Source: Sinanaerobacter sp. ZZT-01 (GTDB lineage Bacteria; Bacillota; Clostridia; Peptostreptococcales; Anaerovoracaceae). Taken from it: a DNA stretch of 64,000 nucleotides. Where the stretch lies: NCBI RefSeq assembly GCF_035621135.1, contig NZ_CP141728.1, forward strand, positions 2,666,001 through 2,730,000. Reading direction: 5' to 3'. A model generated the notes under the pieces. That model did no database searches, was not told the origin of the DNA, and was given only the letters and a program-made list of their open reading frames with translations. Shown here in pieces: positions 49,893-58,855 of this stretch. Numbering within the stretch: the stretch's first letter is position 1; the number at the start of each line of letters is the position of its first letter. The translations under genes were made by a program, and so were the position numbers.

Positions 49893-50318
49893 GAGCTTAC
49901 TCCTTTATCCTTGAAAAGCCTTTCACTAATAATACAAATAAGAATAAGAAAAGGTTACAAAATATATCACAAAATTTCTTGTGATGATTAAGAAGCATGG
50001 ATTCTACACAATGATCCGTGCTTTCATGTAACAATATAGGAAAGTATACCATAGCAAGTTGTACTTTTTATCTGACTTGTTCGGATTAATCAAACAAAAA
50101 TTTGTAACTATTTATTTCAACTGAAGAAGATGGTAAAATGATTCGTATCCCCATATTGCTACTAGAAGACATTGTTTGTGAAGAGAAAATTTTTTGGCTG
50201 TATAATGATATATTTTGGTGGAAGGATCTATGCTTTTAGTGAAATAAAAGAGACTAAGAAAGATAAAGTAGTTTTAAAACTTTTATAATTGGATTTTATA
50301 GATGATGGAGGGAAGCGT
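49893..50318. other. 426-bp divergent gap before the two-component genes
   Basis: A hairpin-forming repeat lies near 49992-50025 (GAAGCATGGAT with ATCCGTGCTTTC). A frame at about 50118-50238 reads STEEDGKMIRIPILLLEDI and ends EKIFWLYNDIFWW, faintly like the end of a SnoaL-like protein, but it has no start. No intact gene. Confidence 0.4.
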
Positions 50319-51017
50319 ATGCAAAATAACATTTTGATTATTGATGATGATATAGGGTTATGTCAATTATTAAAAAAATGTGTAGAAACTGAGAATATAA
50401 TCGCGGATTTTGTACATACAGGAGCGGATGGTCTAAATCGGTTAGTACATAATAATTATCACCTGATTGTTTTGGATGTCATGCTGCCGGGAATGGATGG
50501 GTTTCAAGTGCTTCAAGAAATAAGAAGAACGAGTGCTGTTCCAGTGTTGATGCTTACTGCGAAAACCACCAGTGCCGACAAAGTTAACGGTCTGCGTATC
50601 GGTGCTGATGACTATCTTACGAAGCCATTTGATGTCGAAGAATTTATTGCTCGCGTTTTGTCTTTGATTCGCCGATATACAACCTTAAATAACAATGCCT
50701 GCGAAGAACCGCATAGGCTCTCCTTTCAGAATCTTACAATCGACTTGGACACTCGGGTTATTCATATTGAAGATGGGCAGGTTGAGCTACATGCAAAGGA
50801 ATTTGACATTCTTTGTTACCTTGCCAAAAACCAAGGTAGAATTTTAACCAAGCAGCAAATCTATGAAGAAATATGGCAAGAACCCTATGCCTATGATGAT
50901 AACAATATCATGGGATATATTAGTAAATTGCGAAAACAGATAGAGCCTGACCCGAATAATCCTATTTATATTCAAACAGTGAAGGGCGTAGGCTATCGAT
51001 TTAGCAGGGAGGTGTAA
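50319..51017 (+). CDS. OmpR-family response regulator (lantibiotic/bacitracin-type)
   Basis: A 232-residue OmpR/PhoB-type regulator. The start at 50319 follows GGAGGGAAG and gives the standard MQNNILIIDDDIGLC head. Receiver: phospho-acceptor D in LIVLDVMLPGMDGF (about D53), K in YLTKPFD (about 102). The C-terminal winged helix (about 130-230) has LHAKEFDILCYLAKNQGRIL and PIYIQTVKGVGYRFS. It is followed one base later by its kinase gene and then, after a terminator, by an ABC operon preceded by four CAAGGTT boxes. The same boxes, degenerate, precede the paralogous operon at 35850, so this protein is the probable regulator of both. Confidence 0.94.
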   Translation: MQNNILIIDDDIGLCQLLKKCVETENIIADFVHTGADGLNRLVHNNYHLIVLDVMLPGMDGFQVLQEIRRTSAVPVLMLTAKTTSADKVNGLRIGADDYLTKPFDVEEFIARVLSLIRRYTTLNNNACEEPHRLSFQNLTIDLDTRVIHIEDGQVELHAKEFDILCYLAKNQGRILTKQQIYEEIWQEPYAYDDNNIMGYISKLRKQIEPDPNNPIYIQTVKGVGYRFSREV

Positions 51018-51018
51018 A

Positions 51019-51975
51019 ATGGAAGGAATCTATGTGAAGCTTCCGTTGCTTGTTGTTGTAGTTGTAATTGCCTTTATCGCTGTGATTTCCACCTTGCTTC
51101 TCTTTATCAAAATGCACCATGTTAAGTTGAAATTAAATGATGTTTCGGAAACACTGGATGACATTGTACAAGGCAACAATAATCGAAAAATATTAGCAAA
51201 ACCCAGAAATATGACTTCTACAATCTGTTATAAAATGAATGATATTGTTCATGAATTTCGGAAACAGATCATTGACTTGAGAAAAGCAGAGAAAACCAAC
51301 AGTCAATTGATGACGAGCCTCTCCCATGATGTGCGCACTCCGTTGACAACGTTAATTGGATATTTAGATGCAGCACAGAAAGGTATTGTAGTCGGCGCAG
51401 AACGGGAAGCATATATAGAAACCGCCCGGCTGAGGGCACATGATATGAAAGACTATGTAGATGTGCTGTTTGAATGGTTTAAACTGAACTCCAATGAAGA
51501 AACCTTTGCCATTCGGAGAACAGAGGTGACGGAGCTCACCAGAAATCTATTGAAAAATTGGATTCCACTCTTTGAGGACAATTGTCTTGATTTTGACATA
51601 GATATTCCAGAAAAGCGTATCAAGGTCAATCTAGATACAGATGCCTATGCCCGTATTATAAACAATTTAATCCAGAATGTAATCTCTCATAGTCGGGCGA
51701 CTCACCTCAAAATCAAACTTTCGCTCCTTGCTACTAATGTAATGATTATTGTTGCAGACGATGGAAAGGGAATTTCCAAACAGGATTTACCGCATGTTTT
51801 TGAACGCCTTTATAAATGCGACACGGCACGTTCTGAAAAAGGAAGTGGTCTAGGGCTGTCCATTGTACAGCAGCTTGTAGAAAAGATGAGCGGTTCGATT
51901 TCAGTCCAAAGCGAACCATATCAACAAACAGAGTTTATCGTACAATTTCCACTGGCTGATGAAGAGACCTGCTGA
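51019..51975 (+). CDS. Sensor histidine kinase with one membrane anchor
   Basis: A 318-residue kinase. One hydrophobic segment at about 5-30 anchors it. There is hardly any extracytoplasmic part, so it may sense in the membrane or through the ABC transporter, as known for peptide-antibiotic systems. HisKA: SLSHDVRTPLTTLIGYLDA (about 93-111). HATPase: NNLIQNVISHS (N box), VADDGKGIS (G1), GSGLGLSIV (G2). It follows the regulator gene by one base. A terminator stem overlaps its stop codon, so the downstream ABC operon uses its own promoter. A ligand such as a lantibiotic or bacitracin is inferred only. Confidence 0.93.
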   Translation: MEGIYVKLPLLVVVVVIAFIAVISTLLLFIKMHHVKLKLNDVSETLDDIVQGNNNRKILAKPRNMTSTICYKMNDIVHEFRKQIIDLRKAEKTNSQLMTSLSHDVRTPLTTLIGYLDAAQKGIVVGAEREAYIETARLRAHDMKDYVDVLFEWFKLNSNEETFAIRRTEVTELTRNLLKNWIPLFEDNCLDFDIDIPEKRIKVNLDTDAYARIINNLIQNVISHSRATHLKIKLSLLATNVMIIVADDGKGISKQDLPHVFERLYKCDTARSEKGSGLGLSIVQQLVEKMSGSISVQSEPYQQTEFIVQFPLADEETC

Positions 51976-51989
51976 AAGGCAGGTTTTTT
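51967..51989 (+). terminator. Terminator overlapping the kinase stop codon
   Basis: ACCTGC (51967-51972), loop TGAAAG and GCAGGT (51979-51984), followed by TTTTT. The TGA stop is within the loop. Confidence 0.75.
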
Positions 51990-52006
51990 ACTTCTCTCAT
52001 AAAATG

Positions 52007-52059
52007 CAAGGTTTATTCAAGGTTTGTGCAAGGTTTATACAAGGTTGAGGAGATAAAAT
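52007..52059 (+). promoter_or_regulatory. Four perfect CAAGGTT boxes and -10 before ABC operon 2
   Basis: CAAGGTT occurs at 52007, 52018, 52029 and 52040, exactly 11 bp apart. TAAAAT at 52054-52059 lies seven bp after the last box and fits a -10 element. The boxes sit on one face of the DNA helix, as in binding sites of OmpR-family regulators that act from the -35 region. The paralogous operon has the same pattern at 35893-35932. Confidence 0.87.
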
Positions 52060-52092
52060 CAGATTTATAAAAATAAAGGAGGAGTTTACATC

Positions 52093-53016
52093 TTGAATGA
52101 TTTTGTAATTGAAACCAATAATTTGACAAAGCAGTATGGTGAACAAAAGAGTGTTGCCAATTTAAGCATCCATGTGAAGAAAGGTAGAATTTATGGTCTG
52201 TTAGGACGCAATGGTGCAGGAAAAACAACTACTATGAAAATGCTGCTGGGGCTGACAAATCCTACAGCTGGTGAAGTGCATATTTTCGGCAAAAATTTGC
52301 ATAAAAATGAAAAGAAAATTCTTTCTCGAATTGGAAATCTGATTGAGGCGCCGGGTTTTTATCCCAACCTTACAGGTATGGAAAACCTTAAGATTATGGC
52401 GAGACTCCGAGGAGTACCGGGCAGCAATGCGATTAAAAACGCATTGGATGTGGTAGGCTTGCCCTATAAGGATAAAAAACTATTTTCACAGTATTCCCTT
52501 GGCATGAAGCAGCGACTTGGTATCGCAAATGCTATTTTGCATGATCCGGAGCTTTTAATCTTGGACGAGCCTATTAACGGACTTGATCCCATCGGTATCG
52601 TGGAAGTTCGTGATTTCATAAAGAGGCTTAGTACGGAACAAGGCAAAACTATTTTAATTTCCAGCCATATTCTGTCTGAAATGGCACTGTTGGCGGACGA
52701 TATTGGCATCATTGATCAAGGTGTTTTATTGGAAGAAGAAAGTTTAGAAGAATTAGAGAAGAAGAACAGCAAGTATGTTCATTTTATTGTTACGGACACT
52801 TCTCAGGCTTCCAGAATTTTGGAGACTGAATTTCATACATCCAATTTTCATATTGATGACGATTGTAATTTGCGACTTTACGATACGGAAATAGAAGTAT
52901 CCGCTATTACCCGTAAATGGATTGAAAGTGGTCTCAATATATCAGAAGCGCATACTCAAAATGATACTTTGGAGGATTATTTTAAACGTGTCACCGGAGG
53001 TGAGGGGATTGCTTGA
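52093..53016 (+). CDS. ABC transporter ATPase, lantibiotic-protection type (LanF/BcrA-like), copy 2
   Basis: A 307-residue ATPase, nearly the same along its full length as the protein at 34927-35850 (identical length, start TTG and end TGGEGIA). Walker A GRNGAGKTTT, signature YSLGMKQRL, Walker B LLILDEP and SSHILSE are intact. The C-terminal extension is like that of BcrA and NisF. AAAGGAGG precedes the TTG. It is the first gene of an operon with two permeases, directly downstream of a two-component pair and a four-box promoter. Expected role is export of a peptide antibiotic from the membrane. Confidence 0.94.
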   Translation: MNDFVIETNNLTKQYGEQKSVANLSIHVKKGRIYGLLGRNGAGKTTTMKMLLGLTNPTAGEVHIFGKNLHKNEKKILSRIGNLIEAPGFYPNLTGMENLKIMARLRGVPGSNAIKNALDVVGLPYKDKKLFSQYSLGMKQRLGIANAILHDPELLILDEPINGLDPIGIVEVRDFIKRLSTEQGKTILISSHILSEMALLADDIGIIDQGVLLEEESLEELEKKNSKYVHFIVTDTSQASRILETEFHTSNFHIDDDCNLRLYDTEIEVSAITRKWIESGLNISEAHTQNDTLEDYFKRVTGGEGIA

Positions 53017-53770
53017 TTTAATCATTTGCGAATTTGCCAAGATCAAACGGCAGAAGTTTATTCTATTTTGCATGTTAGCAGCCTGCCTCTTTCCTATTCC
53101 ACTGACTGCATTAGTAGCAAAGGATAGTCTGCATTTTGAACAGCTTTTTAAGCTGGTCGTTACGTTTGGAGATTTTCTTCTTTTGCCATGTGTAGTAAGT
53201 GTAGTAGCAAGCATCCTGTTCTTTATGGAAAGGGACAGTGATATGCTGAAAAACCTGATGACCGTACCGGTTCCTAAAAATAAGCTTGTAGCAGCTAAGT
53301 TGTTTATGCTTTTGATTGTTGCCGTATTATATTCCATAGCCGGTTTAGGAGCTACAATTCTCGGAGGACTGGTTGTGGGTGCTGTAGAAGGGATTGTATT
53401 TAAATTAGGGCTAAGTGCCATTCTTGGGATGATGCTGTTTGTTTCAGTCCTTCCGGTGATTATTCTTATTGTCTATTTTAACAAAAGCTATGTTTTTTCC
53501 ATTATCGTTGCCTTTATTTATTCAATCTTAAATTTCGGCATATCCCTTAACATGCTAAACTTTGCTCCAAATAATGCGCTCATTACCATGCTGCCAGCAC
53601 CAGTCACTATGCGCTGGTGGACATCCTATTGGAGCGGACTGCCTGCGGAATATCTTGCAATGAGAAAACCATATATGCTTTCCACTCCGGTTTGTGTAGG
53701 CATATTATTTTTAATAGCGGCAATATCGGTTCTGCTGATTTTATTCGTATTTCAAAAGCAGGAAGATTAG
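53009..53770 (+). CDS. ABC-2 permease, second gene of ABC operon 2
   Basis: A 253-residue membrane protein with six helices. The start is set at TTG 53009, eight bases after GGAGG (52996-53000) in the end of the ATPase gene; the ORF can be read further upstream without a ribosome site. It overlaps the ATPase by eight bases, the same geometry as its paralogue at 34934. The MERDSDMLKNLMTVPVPKNK segment follows helix 2 as in that paralogue. The protein head MLDLIICEFAKIKRQKF is typical of LanEG permeases. Confidence 0.87.
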   Translation: MLDLIICEFAKIKRQKFILFCMLAACLFPIPLTALVAKDSLHFEQLFKLVVTFGDFLLLPCVVSVVASILFFMERDSDMLKNLMTVPVPKNKLVAAKLFMLLIVAVLYSIAGLGATILGGLVVGAVEGIVFKLGLSAILGMMLFVSVLPVIILIVYFNKSYVFSIIVAFIYSILNFGISLNMLNFAPNNALITMLPAPVTMRWWTSYWSGLPAEYLAMRKPYMLSTPVCVGILFLIAAISVLLILFVFQKQED

Positions 53771-53778
53771 GGGGAACT

Positions 53779-54534
53779 ATGATTAATATAATTATCACAG
53801 AATTTCAAAAGCTGAAGCGTTATAGCATTCTTTGGGTCGGTATTGTAGCTGTTTTATTTTCAGCACTTTTAGCAGCTTTTCAGCAAAATAGCGGTAATGA
53901 AATAATACAGTATGAAAGTTATGCAAACAGCGTCATATGGAATAACTTCAGCATGGCTTTTCCATTTATGATTGTTCTGATTGGAGGTTATATCATAAAC
54001 CGTGAGTATGTGGATCATACACTAAAAAACATGTTGACTGTACCGATTTCATTTCGCAAATTTTTGGCGGCAAAAGTGATTACAGTTGGGTTTGTTGCTG
54101 TGTTGTACGGCTTTTTTAGCTTTTTATGTACATTTGCATTCGGTGCGATGATCTGTCATGGAGCTATAGATCCGGCTCTTGTAACGAAATCGCTCTTTCA
54201 ACTTGTTGGATTGGGACTGTGTTGCTATCTGGCTGTGTTGCCTATCATTATATTTTTTAGTAGAAAACAAAACGGCTTTCTTGCTGGAACTGGTCTGGCA
54301 TTTGTTTACGGTTTCTGTGGAATCTTTATAGCGGGCAGAGCTCTAACTGATTACTATCCTATAACTGCTGGTCTTGGAATTATTAAATTTACGGGAGATG
54401 GTACTCTGATCTTCAATCTTTCTGTGGAAATTGGTGTATTGCTGCTTATGGCAGTGATATCAATTCTTATGTTGCTTTGTACGAAAGGTCTTGAAAATGA
54501 AAGAACCTATAAAAAACAAGTGAAACGGGTATAA
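53779..54534 (+). CDS. ABC-2 permease, third gene of ABC operon 2
   Basis: A 251-residue six-helix permease. The start at 53779 follows AGGGGGAA and gives the standard MINIIITEFQKLKRYSIL head. It shares INREYVDHTLKNMLTVPISF with the paralogue at 33330-34142. It is the last gene of the operon; a bidirectional terminator follows. Both permeases with the ATPase form one exporter complex. Differences between the two operons lie mainly in the permeases, so the two transporters may handle different peptides (inference). Confidence 0.88.
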   Translation: MINIIITEFQKLKRYSILWVGIVAVLFSALLAAFQQNSGNEIIQYESYANSVIWNNFSMAFPFMIVLIGGYIINREYVDHTLKNMLTVPISFRKFLAAKVITVGFVAVLYGFFSFLCTFAFGAMICHGAIDPALVTKSLFQLVGLGLCCYLAVLPIIIFFSRKQNGFLAGTGLAFVYGFCGIFIAGRALTDYYPITAGLGIIKFTGDGTLIFNLSVEIGVLLLMAVISILMLLCTKGLENERTYKKQVKRV

Positions 54535-54563
54535 AAAGTAGACCTCGGTGACGAAATATGTAG

Positions 54564-54604
54564 AAAATCCTCAAAGAAGCAACGATTGCTGTTTTGAGGA
54601 TTTT
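54564..54604. terminator. Bidirectional terminator between ABC operon 2 and the third cassette
   Basis: AAAATCCTCAAA (54564-54575) and TTTGAGGATTTT (54593-54604) form a perfect 12-pair stem between convergent genes. Confidence 0.85.
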
Positions 54605-54622
54605 TAATGAAGTTAAGCTTTA

Positions 54623-55981
54623 TTAGATATTATTTTTTATTTTTAACGATACAATTGCACCATTAGTATCCATTTGATTTTTTATTTCAAGCGTTCCATG
54701 GTGAAGTTGTGCAACCGCTTTTGCAAAACTCAGCCCTAAACCATAATGCTGATTTGTTCGTGAGATATCTTCTGTAAAAAATTCTTGTGTTGCTTTTTTT
54801 AAACTTTCCTCTGAAAAGCCTTTTCCTAAGTCAGCTATATTGAATAAAATGTAGGATTCATTTTCTGAAACGGTAAAGCAGATTTGAGTATTTTTATCGG
54901 AGTAGCGGACTGCATTATCAATAATATTGATGATTGCTCGCTTCAACAGATCCCTGTCTACATATATGGTAGGGCATTTTACAGTATTATTTAGGTTAAA
55001 TGCTATATTCTTAATTTTACAAAGAGCCGTTGCCTCAGTAAAAACATTATGAAGGAAATCTTTTAGAGAAATCTCATTTTTATCGATGTGTATGGAATTG
55101 TTATTTACAACACTCATCAGTAATTCTATATATTTTTCGATGGTATCTGAGCTTGATTGAATGTAAGCAATAAGCTCTTCATCCTCTTTGGAAGGGTCAC
55201 TTTCTGCTAATAATTCAGCATTACCTTTTATCACAGTCAAGGGTGTTTTAATGTCATGTGCTAAGGCAGAGAGTTGAGATTTCTTTTGCTGTTCCTTGTC
55301 CCACTGTTCTTTGAGTGAGGAAGATAACGCAACTTTTAACTTTTCAATGGTATTTAAAACGGTATTAAATTCAAGAATTTGAGTAGGGGTAATATCAAAA
55401 TTCAAATCTTGAACGCCTATTTTTTCGGTGGCCGTCACAATTGAGTTCAAATTTTTTCTTAGTTTTTTACTGAATTTTGAAGCGGTAATCACTGCAAACA
55501 GAATGATCGATCCAAAAAGAAGAATCAATGTGAAAAGCTCGGGATAAGGAATCATTTTATGCAGGAGGGGATTACTGAAATGTGCAAGCATATCATATTT
55601 AATAATAAGGATATTACCATTATGTTGAGAGATCTCCTTGTAAAAAGCATAGTAGGATTTTTTTCCGCTTAACAAATACGACTTCATTTTTTCTAAATCT
55701 TTTTTGCTCATATCACTATCAATAATCTCGCCATTAACGTCTACGACAATATAACTGCAATATGGCGGCAATAAAGTACGATCAAAATTCTCAGTGAGCG
55801 TATCTTCTAATTTACTTAATTTTACATCGGTATAATTGGCTTGTAAAACAATGCCTGATTGAAAAGAAATGGATACAATGAGGATGAATACCATGATTAA
55901 AGCGATAATGGCAACGGAAAGTCCGATTAAATGTTCTAAAAACAGTCTATATATCGAAATGGTGCTTTTTTTTATTTCCAT
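54623..55981 (-). CDS. Sensor histidine kinase with extracytoplasmic domain
   Basis: A 452-residue kinase. Membrane helices at about 15-40 and 160-180 enclose an extracytoplasmic domain of about 120 residues. A HAMP-like linker follows (180-235). HisKA: SALAHDIKTPLTVIKGNAEL (about 240-258). HATPase: RAIINIIDNAVRYS, IADLGKGFS, YGLGLSFAK (N, G1, G2 boxes). The architecture resembles SpaK/NisK-type lantibiotic sensors. It overlaps the regulator gene by 10 bp and is the last gene of a five-gene minus-strand operon that encodes an ABC transporter and its regulation. Confidence 0.93.
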   Translation of the reverse strand: MEIKKSTISIYRLFLEHLIGLSVAIIALIMVFILIVSISFQSGIVLQANYTDVKLSKLEDTLTENFDRTLLPPYCSYIVVDVNGEIIDSDMSKKDLEKMKSYLLSGKKSYYAFYKEISQHNGNILIIKYDMLAHFSNPLLHKMIPYPELFTLILLFGSIILFAVITASKFSKKLRKNLNSIVTATEKIGVQDLNFDITPTQILEFNTVLNTIEKLKVALSSSLKEQWDKEQQKKSQLSALAHDIKTPLTVIKGNAELLAESDPSKEDEELIAYIQSSSDTIEKYIELLMSVVNNNSIHIDKNEISLKDFLHNVFTEATALCKIKNIAFNLNNTVKCPTIYVDRDLLKRAIINIIDNAVRYSDKNTQICFTVSENESYILFNIADLGKGFSEESLKKATQEFFTEDISRTNQHYGLGLSFAKAVAQLHHGTLEIKNQMDTNGAIVSLKIKNNI

Positions 55982-56631
55982 TTATAGCCCACCCCCCAGA
56001 CCGTTTCAATGGGGCAATCCATGACTTCACTAAATTTACTCCGAATGTTTTTTATGTGTACACGGATGGAGGAAATATCACTTTCAGAATGAAAGCCAAA
56101 TATTTTCTCCAATATATTTTCAAGCGAAAAAATCTGGCCTTTATTTCTTGCCAATAGTTCGCAAATTTCATATTCACTTTTAGTTAAGCTTATCAACTTG
56201 TCTTTAACGGATACCGTTTTTTCTGATAGATCAAAAACGCAATCATTCAAAATCAAACTTTGGTGTCTGTCCCGATGTTCTCTGCGTATATGTGCATCGA
56301 CTCTGGCTCTGAGTTCTGATATGTGAAAAGGTTTTTTGATATAATCATCGCCGCCCACAGATAACCCATCGATAACATCTTGTTCCATTGTTTTTGCTGT
56401 TAAAAATAAAATGGGACAATCAATCATACTTCTGTATTCCTTACAAAAGGTTATGCCATCAAGCCCCGGCATCATAATATCCAAGAGAATTAAATCAATC
56501 TTTTTAAAGTCATTTACTGCAACTTCCGTCGCAGAATTCTTTGTTATAACCACATGTCCATCTCTTGTGAGTGCGGTTTCAATTAATTTACAAATTGCAG
56601 TATCATCATCAATAACAAGAATATTCGCCAT
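55972..56631 (-). CDS. OmpR-family response regulator (NisR/SpaR-like)
   Basis: A 219-residue response regulator. Receiver: MANILVIDDDTAICK head, phospho-acceptor in LILLDIMMPGLDG (D50-52), K in YIKKPFH. The winged-helix output domain runs from about 125 to 218 (SLTKSEYEICELLARNKGQI and ETVWGVGYKW). AGGAGG is placed ahead of the ATG. It lies between the permease and kinase genes. A TCT-N8-TCT direct repeat of the NisR/SpaR box type lies before the first gene of this operon, which suggests autoregulation. Confidence 0.93.
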   Translation of the reverse strand: MANILVIDDDTAICKLIETALTRDGHVVITKNSATEVAVNDFKKIDLILLDIMMPGLDGITFCKEYRSMIDCPILFLTAKTMEQDVIDGLSVGGDDYIKKPFHISELRARVDAHIRREHRDRHQSLILNDCVFDLSEKTVSVKDKLISLTKSEYEICELLARNKGQIFSLENILEKIFGFHSESDISSIRVHIKNIRSKFSEVMDCPIETVWGVGYKWK

Positions 56632-56646
56632 ACGACCTCCTATCTT

Positions 56647-57402
56647 TTAATCTTCTGATTTTTTGACTTCCCATTTATTGGATAAGAAAATAAGAGCTAT
56701 GAGAAAAAGAAAAATGAAAATTAAAATAAATATCATACTTTGTATCATACCATCAGATTGTAAAAAATCAATATTTCTTGAACTTGATAAAAGTAACATT
56801 TCAGAAAATCTTCCGCAGATTCCCCATGGAAGAAAAGTCCAAATACCATCGCCCAATCCTGTTAAAAGGAGTGCGGAAAGCAGACTGCCTATAATCCCTA
56901 GCCCCAAGCTGTAGCCTTTGCCGCCAATAAAAAAGCTCATGATGTAATGCAGGAAATATAAAGGGATCACGCTAATGGATAAGAGCAATGCAGTTTTTAT
57001 ATAAAAAAAGATATTAAAAGCTGTGAACCCCAATAGGCTAAAACCAATCCCAAAACCAACTAACGCAAGCAGAGATGAACAAAAGCCAAATATAATAAGC
57101 CATATCAGTTTCGTGATATGAGGTACATATTTTGGTGTTGCAGTGGATAAAAGCATTTGGAAAGCTCCTGCCTTTTGTTCCGATTCAGCCAAAATTGAAG
57201 TGATGATTCCAATTAAAACAGGAAAGGTGACAGATAGTATTTGAATATATGCTAACAGTTTATCCAATTCACTCCAAGGTGAAAAGGAATAATACCATAC
57301 AAACAGAACAATTCCGATCACAGGTACAATGAAATGAATCAGCAATAGGGGAGAATGACGGAATTTATATAAATCAGATTTTAAGCTACTATAAAAAGAC
57401 AT
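56647..57402 (-). CDS. ABC-2 permease (LanG-like), third cassette
   Basis: A 251-residue permease with six helices. Head MSFYSSLKSDLYKFRHSPLL, then ILAESEQKAGAFQMLLSTATP after helix 2, which is typical of lantibiotic-immunity permeases (MutG/NisG-like). Its start overlaps the end of the preceding permease gene by one base. It belongs to the ATPase-permease-permease-regulator-kinase operon. With the other permease it builds the channel. Confidence 0.88.
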   Translation of the reverse strand: MSFYSSLKSDLYKFRHSPLLLIHFIVPVIGIVLFVWYYSFSPWSELDKLLAYIQILSVTFPVLIGIITSILAESEQKAGAFQMLLSTATPKYVPHITKLIWLIIFGFCSSLLALVGFGIGFSLLGFTAFNIFFYIKTALLLSISVIPLYFLHYIMSFFIGGKGYSLGLGIIGSLLSALLLTGLGDGIWTFLPWGICGRFSEMLLLSSSRNIDFLQSDGMIQSMIFILIFIFLFLIALIFLSNKWEVKKSED

Positions 57403-58127
57403 TATTTTACCTCCCTATGATGAAACCACAATGTAGTTATGGCCGAGAAGAGTAAATACAACGCAACTGTTATTACAATACCTGTAAAAACAACAGAGGT
57501 GTCGCCTAAATGATTTCCTGCTTCAAGCGGTAAACCATTCGGTTGAACTTTAATAATAGGGGCCATTAACCTTGCTGGAATTGCAAATGGAACATACCAC
57601 AATCTTGTCGCTGCAAAAAAGATACCAAATCCCATATTACAAAGCAAACTTAGCATAATTGAGAAAAAAGAAGCAATCTTTTCACTAATAAACATAAAAA
57701 AAGGTATTTGCCATGCAAAAGTTAAAAATAGAACCAAACTTGCTATGAAGCTATTTAAGAAGGGGATTGATACACCAATGCCCGTTCCAACAGCTGATAG
57801 AACGATAAAAAATATTATATTTGTAAAAAGTAACAAGATAGTGTTCATAACAAGCTGTGAAATCCATAACTTTTTTTTGTCAATAGAAACAGAAAATAAA
57901 CCATGATGATTGTGCTTTTTCTCCGCAGAAACCGTAAAGGATACGATCATTGAAAGAGCACCCGGTAAAATCATGGTATACCACCAGTTAAATGCACCTT
58001 CCACAAAGAATTGGCCACCCATTAGAATAATTACAAGAGCAATTGCAACCAATGGGCCTAACCAAAGCAACTTTAAATTAAAACGATGCTTTTGTTTTAG
58101 AAATTCCGATTTTAAATAATTAACCAT
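57402..58127 (-). CDS. ABC-2 permease (LanE-like), third cassette
   Basis: A 241-residue permease with six helices. The start is placed at the ATG at 58127 with CAGGTG a few bases ahead; the frame begins three codons earlier at a GTG. It overlaps the ATPase gene by eight bases. Head MVNYLKSEFLKQKHRFNLKL and the HHGLFSVSIDKKKLWISQLV segment fit LanE/MutE-type immunity permeases. It is more distant from the two paralogous operons than they are from each other. Confidence 0.88.
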   Translation of the reverse strand: MVNYLKSEFLKQKHRFNLKLLWLGPLVAIALVIILMGGQFFVEGAFNWWYTMILPGALSMIVSFTVSAEKKHNHHGLFSVSIDKKKLWISQLVMNTILLLFTNIIFFIVLSAVGTGIGVSIPFLNSFIASLVLFLTFAWQIPFFMFISEKIASFFSIMLSLLCNMGFGIFFAATRLWYVPFAIPARLMAPIIKVQPNGLPLEAGNHLGDTSVVFTGIVITVALYLLFSAITTLWFHHREVK

Positions 58128-58824
58128 TATAAGCACCTGACTTTCTTACAACTTCCATAAAGAGACTTTCCAAATCCTCATTTTTATGGATTGAATCCTC
58201 ATACCAAAGTTTCCCATTCGCTATAATGCCAATATCATCTGCTATTTGTTCTACCTCAGACAATATATGACTTGATAAAATAACGCTTATGCCTTTTTGT
58301 GGAAAGGACAAAATAAGTTCTCTTAAATCCTGTATGCCAATCGGGTCAAGTCCGTTTGTTGGTTCATCAAGGATTAACAGCGTTGGATTGTTTAAAAGTG
58401 CCATAGCTATACCCAGTCTTTGCTTCATACCCATTGAAAATTGTCCTGATTTTTTCTTACCTGTGTTAGTAAGTTCTACAATTTCAAGCACTTCTTTTAT
58501 TCTGCTATTTGGCAAATTATATAGCAACGCTCTAACTTTCAAGTTTTCAAATGCTGTTAAATTTTCATAAATAGGTGGAGACTCAATTAAAGCACCAATA
58601 TTCGATAAATTTTTTCTTTTCCAATGCTTGCCGTTAAAATAAATCTCACCTGATGATGGCTGTATCATACCTGTTATCATTTTAAGCAATGTAGATTTAC
58701 CTGCACCATTCGGCCCAAGCAAGCCATAAATGCTATTTTTTCTAACGGTAATTGAAATATTATCATTTGCTTTTTGTTTTTTGAAGTTTTTGCATAAATC
58801 TTTTGTAGTTAATATGTTTTCCAT
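58120..58824 (-). CDS. ABC transporter ATPase, lantibiotic-protection type (LanF-like)
   Basis: A 234-residue ATPase. Walker A GPNGAGKSTLL (about 38-48), signature FSMGMKQRL, Walker B LLILDEPT and the switch in LSSHILSE are present. It lacks the long C-terminal extension of the other two ATPases in the window, and matches NisF/MutF size (225-235). AGAGGA lies ahead of the ATG. It is the first gene of the third operon; a TCT-N8-TCT repeat and a TATTCT -10 box lie 32-66 bp ahead. Expected role: exporting a lantibiotic-type peptide. Confidence 0.93.
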   Translation of the reverse strand: MENILTTKDLCKNFKKQKANDNISITVRKNSIYGLLGPNGAGKSTLLKMITGMIQPSSGEIYFNGKHWKRKNLSNIGALIESPPIYENLTAFENLKVRALLYNLPNSRIKEVLEIVELTNTGKKKSGQFSMGMKQRLGIAMALLNNPTLLILDEPTNGLDPIGIQDLRELILSFPQKGISVILSSHILSEVEQIADDIGIIANGKLWYEDSIHKNEDLESLFMEVVRKSGAYNG

Positions 58825-58855
58825 ATAAATATCCTCTTTTCTTTATGATGCTTTA

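Noticed and set aside
50118-50238. Possible SnoaL-like remnant before the two-component genes
   Set aside because: Similarity is only a faint impression, there is no start codon and the frame is short; noted only in the gap description.
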